From Desulfobacula sp. (GTDB taxonomy: Bacteria; Desulfobacterota; Desulfobacteria; Desulfobacterales; Desulfobacteraceae): a stretch of 15,184 nt of DNA. Positions 7,474 through 14,159 of the stretch are shown in pieces. The notes under the pieces were generated by a model. It saw nothing but the letters and a program-made list of their open reading frames with translations, was not told where the DNA came from and made no database searches. A program made the position numbers and the translations under genes. The DNA lies in assembly GCF_021107415.1 (NCBI RefSeq), contig NZ_JAIOSW010000202.1, positions 1 through 15,184 of the forward strand, written 5' to 3'. Every line of letters starts with the position of its first letter. Position 1 is the first letter of the stretch.

Positions 7474-8730
7474 ATAGATAAATTTCCCACCTTTAATATC
7501 CTGATGTATTCCCATGATACGTATGGCCTTGGCCACATCAGAAGAACCATGGCTATTGCCGAGCAATTGAGAAAATCAAATACCAATATATTGATACTCA
7601 CCGGTTCTCCCATTGTCGGAAGATTGGCACTCCCGAAATATGTTGACTATGTCAGGGTTCCGGGCATGATAAAAAAAGCAAATGATGAATATTTTCCGCT
7701 CACAATCAGAATTGATCCCCTGCAGGCAATGGAGATAAGACAAAGCATCATTATGGCCACAGTGAAAACGTTTTTACCGGATCTGTTCATTGTGGATAAA
7801 GAGCCCCAGGGATTAAAAAAAGAAGTTCTGCCCGCACTGGAATGGATCAAAGAAAATTTAAAAAAAACAAAAACCATTCTTGGTTTAAGGGATATTATGG
7901 ATGATTCCGAAACCGTTAAAGCAGACTGGAACAAAAAAAATATTTATTCAACCATTGAAGATCTCTATAGTGAGGTCTGGGTATATGGACAAAAAAATAT
8001 TTATAATTCCATCCAGGAATATGGCATACCGCCGGTCATCAGTAAAAAATTGCATTTCACAGGTTATATTCCAAGAAAGGTCCCGCAGGAAAGTGTTGCA
8101 GATGAGCTTAGACTGCAGCTGAATGTCATGAAAAATGAGAACCTTGTAACGGTTACAACCGGTGGTGGTGGAGATGGATTCTATGTGTTGGATTATTATT
8201 TGACAATGCTTGAAAAAATGAAGGCACAATCCATTCTGCCGGCCTTTCAAAGTGTTATGGTCACAGGGCCCTTTTTATCCCGGAATGACAAGGATTCTAT
8301 ATTGGAACGTGCCAACGAACTTGGCATTCAATCCTATGATTTTTTTTCAGACATGGAAACCTTGATTGCCGCATCAGACATTCTAGTGTGCATGGGGGGA
8401 TATAACACTATATGCGAGGCGCTTTCTTCCAAAACCATGTCTCTTGTCATACCTAGGGAAGTGCCGCGAAAGGAACAGTATATAAGGGCACAGGCCTTTC
8501 ATCGTGAAGGCCTGATTGAGTTTATCCCCTGGACTGACCTTAATGAAGATAATTTAGAGAATAAAATACTCAATATGCTGGAAAATAAAGCATCTTTTAC
8601 AAAAGCCATGGAGAATTTTGAAATGACGGGGATTGTAAATATTTGTGAGCGCATATCGAAATTTTGGAGTGGAAAAAATGGAAAAAATATCAGCCCCGAC
8701 ACTATGTATGGTTTTGAAAGGCTATCCTAG
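7471..8730 (+). CDS. MurG-like (GT28-type, COG4671-like) glycosyltransferase, first copy
   Basis: 419 residues with the two-Rossmann GT-B layout. The N-terminal domain starts with a strand and the loop GLGHIRR (19-25), the counterpart of MurG's glycine-rich acceptor-side loop with its His. The C-terminal domain opens with TTGGGGDG (229-236), a phosphate-binding loop. Further on it has MGGYNTICEA (308-317), where the GGxNT and Glu316 contact the nucleotide-sugar in this fold, followed by PREVPRKEQYIRA. This is the pattern of the 'predicted glycosyl transferase' group COG4671. The start is TTG 7471. The protein lacks a signal peptide and should work in the cytoplasm or at the inner leaflet. A second member of the same group lies at 11676 in the same operon, at low similarity, so the two probably add different sugars. 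Donor and acceptor are unknown. Confidence 0.87.
   Translation: MIDKFPTFNILMYSHDTYGLGHIRRTMAIAEQLRKSNTNILILTGSPIVGRLALPKYVDYVRVPGMIKKANDEYFPLTIRIDPLQAMEIRQSIIMATVKTFLPDLFIVDKEPQGLKKEVLPALEWIKENLKKTKTILGLRDIMDDSETVKADWNKKNIYSTIEDLYSEVWVYGQKNIYNSIQEYGIPPVISKKLHFTGYIPRKVPQESVADELRLQLNVMKNENLVTVTTGGGGDGFYVLDYYLTMLEKMKAQSILPAFQSVMVTGPFLSRNDKDSILERANELGIQSYDFFSDMETLIAASDILVCMGGYNTICEALSSKTMSLVIPREVPRKEQYIRAQAFHREGLIEFIPWTDLNEDNLENKILNMLENKASFTKAMENFEMTGIVNICERISKFWSGKNGKNISPDTMYGFERLS
8666..8680 (+). promoter_or_regulatory. Ribosome binding site deciding the start of the first GT4 gene
   Basis: GGAG at 8666-8669 lies eight bases before ATG 8678. The frame is also open to a GTG at 8645, which has no purine tract before it. 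ATG 8678 keeps the first strand (PTLCMVLKG) complete, while ATG 8708 would cut it. The chosen start lies inside the previous gene. Confidence 0.7.
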
Positions 8731-9955
8731 AATATCAGAGACATTTATTTCAAACGAAATACTGCTTTTAGAATCCTTAGGATTTAAGATTCATATCATA
8801 TCCATGCGCCACCCGCGAGAGCCGTTTACACATGCAAGTGTAAAAAATATTCAAGCGAGTGTTGACTATCTGCCCAGTACCATACAGGGTAATTTATTTA
8901 CTCTTTGCGGTCATAATTTTTTACTGGCTGTCAAAAGGCCTGTCATCTATTTTAAAGCAGTAAAAAAAGCAGTTGTCAGATGGATGCGGACAAGAAAATC
9001 AGCAACCCTCAAGCATTTGCTCCAGGCAGGATACCTGGTGCACAAGATTTTACCCGGAAAAAATATTGTGCATTTCCAGGCCCATTTTGCCCATTCTCCC
9101 ACATCTGTGGCATTTTTTTCAAGCCTGTTAAGCGATGTTCCATTCAGTTTTTTTGCCCATGCAAAGGATATTTACACCTCGGATAAAAGGCAGCTTAAAG
9201 AAAAAATTAATATGGCACGATTTGTTGTGACCTGTACAAAATATAACAAAGCATATTTATCAGAACTTGCGGGCAACACTCAAACACCTGTTTTTTGTGT
9301 GTACCATGGTATCAACCTGGATTACTTTTCTTCAAAAGAGCGTGAAATAAAGTGTAAACCGCCATACCAAATCATTACAGTGGCAAGAATGACCCGGAAA
9401 AAAGGTCTGGAAAATGTGTATCAAGCCTTGGCTGTCATGCGCGATAAAGGGATTGAATTCAAGCACACCCTGATCGGGGAGGGAGATGACCACTCAAAAA
9501 TTGTTGCATTGATCAAACAATTGAAACTGGAAAATTTAACCCAGCTTTGCGGTACCTTAACCCATGAACAGGTAATAGATCATTATGCATCCTCAGACCT
9601 TTTTGTACTGGGATGTCTAATAGCTGACAACGGTGACAGGGATGGTATCCCAAATGTCATGGCAGAAAGTATGGCAATGAATTTACCGGTTGTCGCAACA
9701 AATGTTTCCGGAATCCCGGAGTTTCTTGAAGATCGCGTAACCGGATTGATGGTAGAACAAAAAGATCCCATGGCGCTTGCCAATGCCATGGAAACACTGT
9801 TAACAGATAACAATTTAAGGCAAAAAGTCACACTAGAAGCAAAAAAGAGAATCACCAGAGACTTTAATAATAAAAAATTGATAATTGATCTTGCCGGAAT
9901 CTATAGTAAAATGATAACAGGCCTGGAATTGGACAATATCGAGTTAAAAAATTAA
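8678..9955 (+). CDS. GT4-family glycosyltransferase (WcaL/AmsK-like)
   Basis: 425 residues, retaining GT-B fold. The opening KGYPRISETFISNEI (14-28) is the hallmark of the WcaL/AmsK/ExoL-like exopolysaccharide transferases. Next come HFQAHFAHSP and SFFAHAKDIY in the acceptor domain. The C-terminal domain starts near TVARMTRKKGLENV, then LIGEGDD, and the donor site DGIPNVMAESMAMNLPVV, where Glu330 is conserved. The first acid of the classical EX7E pair is Asp322, which is usual for this subfamily. The gene overlaps the end of the upstream glycosyltransferase by 53 bases, so the two are translationally coupled. It is followed by another GT4 seven bases on. No signal peptide. It probably transfers a hexose in an exopolysaccharide- or glycolipid-like product; the exact sugar is unknown. 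Confidence 0.92.
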   Translation: MEKISAPTLCMVLKGYPRISETFISNEILLLESLGFKIHIISMRHPREPFTHASVKNIQASVDYLPSTIQGNLFTLCGHNFLLAVKRPVIYFKAVKKAVVRWMRTRKSATLKHLLQAGYLVHKILPGKNIVHFQAHFAHSPTSVAFFSSLLSDVPFSFFAHAKDIYTSDKRQLKEKINMARFVVTCTKYNKAYLSELAGNTQTPVFCVYHGINLDYFSSKEREIKCKPPYQIITVARMTRKKGLENVYQALAVMRDKGIEFKHTLIGEGDDHSKIVALIKQLKLENLTQLCGTLTHEQVIDHYASSDLFVLGCLIADNGDRDGIPNVMAESMAMNLPVVATNVSGIPEFLEDRVTGLMVEQKDPMALANAMETLLTDNNLRQKVTLEAKKRITRDFNNKKLIIDLAGIYSKMITGLELDNIELKN

Positions 9956-9962
9956 AGTTAAT

Positions 9963-11072
9963 ATGAGAATAGCCTTTTACGCACCTTTTAAACCGCTTGG
10001 CCATAAGAATCCCTCCGGTGATCTTGCCATTGCCAGGGGCCTTGTAAGATATCTTAAGGAACAGGGACATACCATTGAAATTCAAAGCATTTTGCGTGCC
10101 AGGTGGATTTATTTTAAGCCCTGGCTCTGGTTCTTATTGCTTTTACATTTTATTCGTTGTTTGAAAAATCTGACCTCAAATCCCCCGGACTTATGGCTGA
10201 CCTATCATACCTATTATAAAGCACCGGATCTTCTGGGGCCATGGATCTGTAAATTTTTAAAAATCAAATATGTTATCTTCCAGGGAATATATTCCACAAA
10301 AAGGAGGCGAAAGCTTAGAACGATATTCGGGTTTTATTTGAATCGGGCTGCCCTGGTACGTGCCGACCATATATTTATAAATAAAATGAGTGATTTTAAA
10401 AATTTAAAACGCATCATTTCCAAAGAACGATTGACCTATGTCAAACCCGGTATTAAGCCGGATGAATTTAAGAAAGATGAGGTGTCAGGAAAAAAATTAA
10501 GAAAACAATGGGGCGTGAAAACCTGTCCCATTATTTTGACGGCTGCCATGTTCAGGGATGACGTGAAAACTAAAGGACTTTCCTGGTTGATAAAATGCTG
10601 TGCACAACTTATTAAATTAAAGGTAAAATTTCATCTTGTGATTGCCGGAAGCGGGGAAATGGAAAATGAGCTTAAAGCAATTGCACAGGACTATCTGCCG
10701 GATCATCATACATTTGTGGGGAAAATTGCGCCAGGGCAGATGTTTGAATTTTATAGTTCAGGAGATGTGTTTGCATTTCCCGGGATAAGGGAATCTTTGG
10801 GAATGGTTTATTTAGAAGCGCAATCCTGTTCGCTTCCAAGTGTTGCGTTTAAGAATGGTGGTATTCCTGAGGTTATTGATGATCAAAAAACAGGTTTTCT
10901 TGTTCCCATGTATGATTACAGGGGCTTTTCTGAAATCTTGAAATGCCTGTTAACAGATGATACGCTTTTAAAGCAAATGGGAGAAAATGCCGCAAGCCAT
11001 GTTAGAAAACATCACGATATTGATCTTAATTATGGCAGGTTTGAACAGATATTGTGTCAGATGAGTGCATAA
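9963..11072 (+). CDS. GT4-family glycosyltransferase, second
   Basis: 369 residues, GT-B fold. The N-terminus MRIAFYAPFKPLGHKNPSGD has the glycine-containing acceptor loop. A very hydrophobic aromatic stretch (FKPWLWFLLLLHFI, 51-64) probably docks the protein on the inner membrane. The donor domain shows LTAAMFRDDVKTKGLSWLI, VIAGSGEMENEL, then a full EX7E motif (Glu277 to Glu285 in ESLGMVYLE) and GGIPEVI. It begins seven bases after the previous gene, with no good Shine-Dalgarno, so it is likely translated by read-on ribosomes. Sequence similarity to the preceding GT4 is limited to fold motifs, so this is not a recent duplicate. The membrane patch hints at a lipid-linked acceptor; that is inference. 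Confident on family, not on sugar. Confidence 0.92.
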   Translation: MRIAFYAPFKPLGHKNPSGDLAIARGLVRYLKEQGHTIEIQSILRARWIYFKPWLWFLLLLHFIRCLKNLTSNPPDLWLTYHTYYKAPDLLGPWICKFLKIKYVIFQGIYSTKRRRKLRTIFGFYLNRAALVRADHIFINKMSDFKNLKRIISKERLTYVKPGIKPDEFKKDEVSGKKLRKQWGVKTCPIILTAAMFRDDVKTKGLSWLIKCCAQLIKLKVKFHLVIAGSGEMENELKAIAQDYLPDHHTFVGKIAPGQMFEFYSSGDVFAFPGIRESLGMVYLEAQSCSLPSVAFKNGGIPEVIDDQKTGFLVPMYDYRGFSEILKCLLTDDTLLKQMGENAASHVRKHHDIDLNYGRFEQILCQMSA

Positions 11073-11073
11073 A

Positions 11074-11679
11074 ATGGTAAGATTTGGCATTATACGGCAT
11101 GCAAGGACTGTTTGGAACCTGGAAAAAAAAATTCAGGGCAGAGAAGACATTGCATTATGCCGGCAGGGAATAGACGAAGCCGCGCACTGGGGTGATATTC
11201 TAAAATTTGAAAAATTTAGCCTGATAGTGTCAAGTCCCATGATCCGTGCCAGGCAAACATCTGAAATCATTGCTGAAAAAATAGGTATTGATATCGCTTT
11301 TGATGACAATTTAAGGGAACAGGATTTTGGAAGTTGGGAAGGAAAAAAAATTGCTGATATCAGAAAAGATGAGCCAGGCATAATAGAGATCCAGGAATCA
11401 AGAGGATGGGATTTTTGTCCACCTGAGGGAGAGAGCAGAAACTCTGTGTTAAAACGTGCGTTAAAGGCAATAAGAAAAGCCACTGATATTTATGATGAAC
11501 ACCATGTTCTTGTTGTTACCCATAACAGTGTTATAAAATCCATCCTGTATAGTTTGATGAATAACAGAACATTCACCCCGGATAAAACACAGGTTTTAAA
11601 GGATTATCACCTTCATATGCTGACATGGAAGAATAAATTGAAGATAGAAAAATTGAACCACATCAGGCTTCAACAATGA
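11074..11679 (+). CDS. Histidine phosphatase family protein (phosphoglycerate mutase-like)
   Basis: 201 residues. Every catalytic element of the branch is visible: Arg8-His9 in RHARTVWN (the phospho-accepting His), Arg58 in SSPMIRARQT, the acid Glu82 in REQDFGSWEG, the PPEGES segment at 116-121, and His150 in VTHNSVIKS. The usual RHG is RHA here, a tolerated change. This is a small cytoplasmic phosphatase of the CobC/GpgP/PhoE type, not a glycolytic mutase by length. An upstream GTG at 11065 would overlap the previous gene; ATG 11074, one base after that gene's stop, gives the normal family N-terminus. Its stop overlaps the next gene's start by four bases (ATGA). Surrounded by four glycosyltransferases, it probably removes phosphate from a sugar-phosphate or phosphorylated glycoside intermediate, as GpgP does for glucosyl-phosphoglycerate; that substrate is only an analogy. 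Confidence 0.92.
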   Translation: MVRFGIIRHARTVWNLEKKIQGREDIALCRQGIDEAAHWGDILKFEKFSLIVSSPMIRARQTSEIIAEKIGIDIAFDDNLREQDFGSWEGKKIADIRKDEPGIIEIQESRGWDFCPPEGESRNSVLKRALKAIRKATDIYDEHHVLVVTHNSVIKSILYSLMNNRTFTPDKTQVLKDYHLHMLTWKNKLKIEKLNHIRLQQ

Positions 11680-12827
11680 AGGTTGTCATCTATTGCCAGC
11701 ATGTTCTGGGGGTAGGGCATTTTTTCCGGACACTGGAAATTGCCCGGGCCATGAATTTTTGTGAAGCGATTCTTGTCACCGGCGGAGGAAATATCAATGT
11801 GAAGTTTTCAAGTCATATAAGGCATGTAAGTCTTCCCGGACTCTTGATGGACAGCAATTTTAATGGTCTTCACAGTGTGAACCCGCAAAAAAAGGTGGAG
11901 GATGTCAAGCTTGCACGCAAAAAACTGCTCTTGGATTTAATAAAAAAAGAGCAGCCGGATATTTTTTTCATAGAACTTTATCCCTTTGGTAGAAGAGCCT
12001 TCAGGTTTGAACTCATCCCTGTGCTTGATTTTATTACCCAGAACCATCAGATCAAATGTAAAGTGGTTTGCAGCTTAAGAGATATCCTGGTTGAAAAAAC
12101 AGATACAGCCAAGTATGAAAGGCGTGTGATAGATGCATTAAATAAATATTTTGATGCAGTCCTTGTTCATTCTGATCCAGAATTGATACGGCTTGATTCA
12201 ACTTTTTCAAGGGTGGGCAAAATTAAGATTCCTGTTGTGTATACCGGATTTGTCACACCGGTTCCAGACCCGGAAAAAGTTCAAGTTTTCAGGCAGAATA
12301 CAAGACTGGATAAAAACGGGACTCTTATTGTTGCAAGTGCGGGCGGAGGGAATGTTGGCGCGCCTTTGTTAAAATCAGTTATCCAGGCATATCAGCAATT
12401 GCCGGAAAATAAAAATATCATGCTGAATGTGTATACAGGACCCTACATGGACAAGGAAGATAGGGCAGAACTCCATTCTTTTTCCAGCACAAGGATTAAG
12501 GTCGAGGAATTTACCAATGATTTTGTTTCCCTTTTGGGTGCGGCAGACCTTAGTGTCAGTATGGCAGGATATAATACCTGTATGAATATTGTTGCCGCCA
12601 GTGTGCCGGCAATTGTCTGGCCCTTTGGTCAGAACAGGGAACAACGTGCCCGGGCTGAAAAAATAGCCCAATTTATCCCCATGACGATTCTGGAGGACGA
12701 GGATCTGGCTATTCTCGCATTCACTGCAATTTTAAAAAAATATCTTGGAATGCAGAACAAAGAATTCAAAGCCGGACTGAATATTCAGGGCGCTTTTAAT
12801 ACTGCAAAATGGATACGGAGCATATAA
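11676..12827 (+). CDS. MurG-like (GT28-type, COG4671-like) glycosyltransferase, second copy
   Basis: 383 residues, the same group as the protein starting at 7471. It has GVGHFFR at 12-18 (acceptor loop), CSLRDIL in the middle where the first copy has LGLRDIM, the phosphate loop SAGGGNVG (221-228), and MAGYNTCMN (296-304) followed by PFGQNREQRARA. The Glu that follows GYNT in MurG-like proteins (Glu316 in the first copy) is replaced here: the run is AGYNTCMNIVAASVP, so donor recognition may differ. Its ATG overlaps the phosphatase stop by four bases, which couples the two. Deacetylase follows four bases after its stop. A relation to spore-coat SpsG-like proteins of the same fold is possible but the REQ motif fits either group. 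The substrate cannot be named. Confidence 0.85.
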   Translation: MKVVIYCQHVLGVGHFFRTLEIARAMNFCEAILVTGGGNINVKFSSHIRHVSLPGLLMDSNFNGLHSVNPQKKVEDVKLARKKLLLDLIKKEQPDIFFIELYPFGRRAFRFELIPVLDFITQNHQIKCKVVCSLRDILVEKTDTAKYERRVIDALNKYFDAVLVHSDPELIRLDSTFSRVGKIKIPVVYTGFVTPVPDPEKVQVFRQNTRLDKNGTLIVASAGGGNVGAPLLKSVIQAYQQLPENKNIMLNVYTGPYMDKEDRAELHSFSSTRIKVEEFTNDFVSLLGAADLSVSMAGYNTCMNIVAASVPAIVWPFGQNREQRARAEKIAQFIPMTILEDEDLAILAFTAILKKYLGMQNKEFKAGLNIQGAFNTAKWIRSI

Positions 12828-12831
12828 AAAG

Positions 12832-13611
12832 GTGATATCAAGCATTTATCAATCATCAGATACGGTTTTAACGCCTATGATTAGACAGTCTTTAGCAAGT
12901 TGTATTGAAGATGGGCTGGTTTTAAATAACAGGCCGAAGTTTTTTTTCAGGGCAGATGATATTGGAGTGCCGTCAAAGAATTATTCAAGGATGATGGCGC
13001 TTTTTTTAAAATATGAAATCCCTCTGTGCCTGGCAGTGGTTCCCACGTGGTTAACAAGGAAAAGATGGGAAGCCATGAATGATTTTGTTAAAAAAGGACA
13101 AAACCTTTTTTGCTGGCACATGCATGGATACAGGCATATGAATTATGAAGTCCAGGGGAAAAAACAGGAGTTCGGCCCCATCAGATCCTCAACAGCGGTT
13201 TTTAACGATATTTCAAGGGGGCGCAAGACACTTCAATCTATTTTGGGAGATAAGTTCACACCGATTTTTACACCCCCATGGAATCGCTGCAGCCTTGAAA
13301 CAATGCAGGTGTTGAAAGAAATTGGATTCAAAGGAATTTCAAGAAGTTATGGCAGTCTGCCGCTCCCCCCTGCCGGACTTGAAGACTTTCCAATTCACGT
13401 GGATCTGCATACCAGAAAAGAGAAAACTGCAGAACAGGGATGGCAAAAGCTTTTTAAAGAAATCACCAGAGGAATGCAATTTCCGGCTTGTGGTATTATG
13501 ATCCATCACATGCGGATGAATGAGCAGGCATTTGTTTTTCTTAAATACCTGCTGGAATGTCTTGCGGCTCATAAACAAGCACGGATTATCACCTTTAATC
13601 ATTTAATATAA
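12832..13611 (+). CDS. Polysaccharide deacetylase-family (NodB-like) protein, divergent
   Basis: 259 residues, carbohydrate esterase 4-like fold. Metal-site elements are in order: RADDIG with Asp42-Asp43 (in place of the usual TFDDG), HGYRH with His98 and His102 (the H-x3-H metal ligands), TPPWNR (147-152, in place of the RxPxG/Y motif), and MIHHMRMN with His225-His226 near the end. It should remove an acetyl group from an N- or O-acetylated sugar using a divalent metal. There is no signal peptide, unlike most chitin or peptidoglycan deacetylases, so it should act inside the cell on a precursor. The start is GTG 12832, with GGAG 11 bases upstream; ATG 12877 in the same frame is an alternative. 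It is the last gene of the operon, followed by a new promoter. Confidence 0.85.
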   Translation: MISSIYQSSDTVLTPMIRQSLASCIEDGLVLNNRPKFFFRADDIGVPSKNYSRMMALFLKYEIPLCLAVVPTWLTRKRWEAMNDFVKKGQNLFCWHMHGYRHMNYEVQGKKQEFGPIRSSTAVFNDISRGRKTLQSILGDKFTPIFTPPWNRCSLETMQVLKEIGFKGISRSYGSLPLPPAGLEDFPIHVDLHTRKEKTAEQGWQKLFKEITRGMQFPACGIMIHHMRMNEQAFVFLKYLLECLAAHKQARIITFNHLI

Positions 13612-13630
13612 AATTGAAACGGGCTTTTTA

Positions 13631-13658
13631 TTGACAGAATAAATAGTTGCGCTATATT
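13631..13658 (+). promoter_or_regulatory. Strong sigma-70-type promoter before the acidic protein and argS
   Basis: TTGACA (13631-13636, perfect) and TATATT (13653-13658, 5 of 6) are 16 bases apart. Transcription would start near 13665, giving a leader of about 35 bases with an AGGAG at 13687-13691. This separates the argS transcription unit from the glycan operon. No terminator hairpin is visible between them, so read-through is possible. Confidence 0.7.
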
Positions 13659-13698
13659 AAGAAGTTTTAGGTTAACCCAATTTTACAGGAGATAATGG

Positions 13699-14151
13699 AT
13701 GAGGCAGAAAATAAGATTTGAGAAAAATATTAAAGGCAAAAAACTGACAATTCTGGAATCCAGTGAAGTGGATCCAGGTGTTGTCATACTGCTCCATGAA
13801 GAAGAGTATAATCTTGAAGAAGTGGCAAAGGCTTCTATTGAAGGCGTTCAAGCCTTTTCTCAATTAATAAGAAGGCGAAGTTTTTTTCCTTCTTCAGACC
13901 TTTGCAATAAGCTGTTTGGGAATACGATTGATTTTTTTAAAAAAGATGCTGAAGAAAAAATCATCATTGAATATGATGATGTTGAGGCCTTTCCAAAAGA
14001 AGAAGCATTTCAGCTGGAAGATGATGATGTAGAGATTGATAAAATATTGGAGGCAGACGGGGAGACCAGTGAAGACGAGATAAAAGAAATCGATTCCGGC
14101 GATGACACGCCTAAATTTACCCCCGAAGATACTTCAGAACACGAAAATTAG
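13699..14151 (+). CDS. Small acidic protein of unknown function
   Basis: 150 residues; I do not recognise a family. The first 80 residues look folded and carry basic patches ([26 protein letters not shown]). From about residue 83 the chain is overwhelmingly acidic, with runs such as LEDDDVEID and [15 protein letters not shown], and is probably disordered. There is no signal peptide or membrane segment. AGGAG lies seven bases before ATG 13699; an ATG four bases earlier is out of frame and closes after eight codons. It follows its own strong promoter and ends eight bases before argS, so it is probably co-transcribed with it. A role in translation or as a binding partner of the synthetase is conceivable from position only. 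Confidence 0.75.
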   Translation: MRQKIRFEKNIKGKKLTILESSEVDPGVVILLHEEEYNLEEVAKASIEGVQAFSQLIRRRSFFPSSDLCNKLFGNTIDFFKKDAEEKIIIEYDDVEAFPKEEAFQLEDDDVEIDKILEADGETSEDEIKEIDSGDDTPKFTPEDTSEHEN

Positions 14152-14159
14152 AGTTGATA

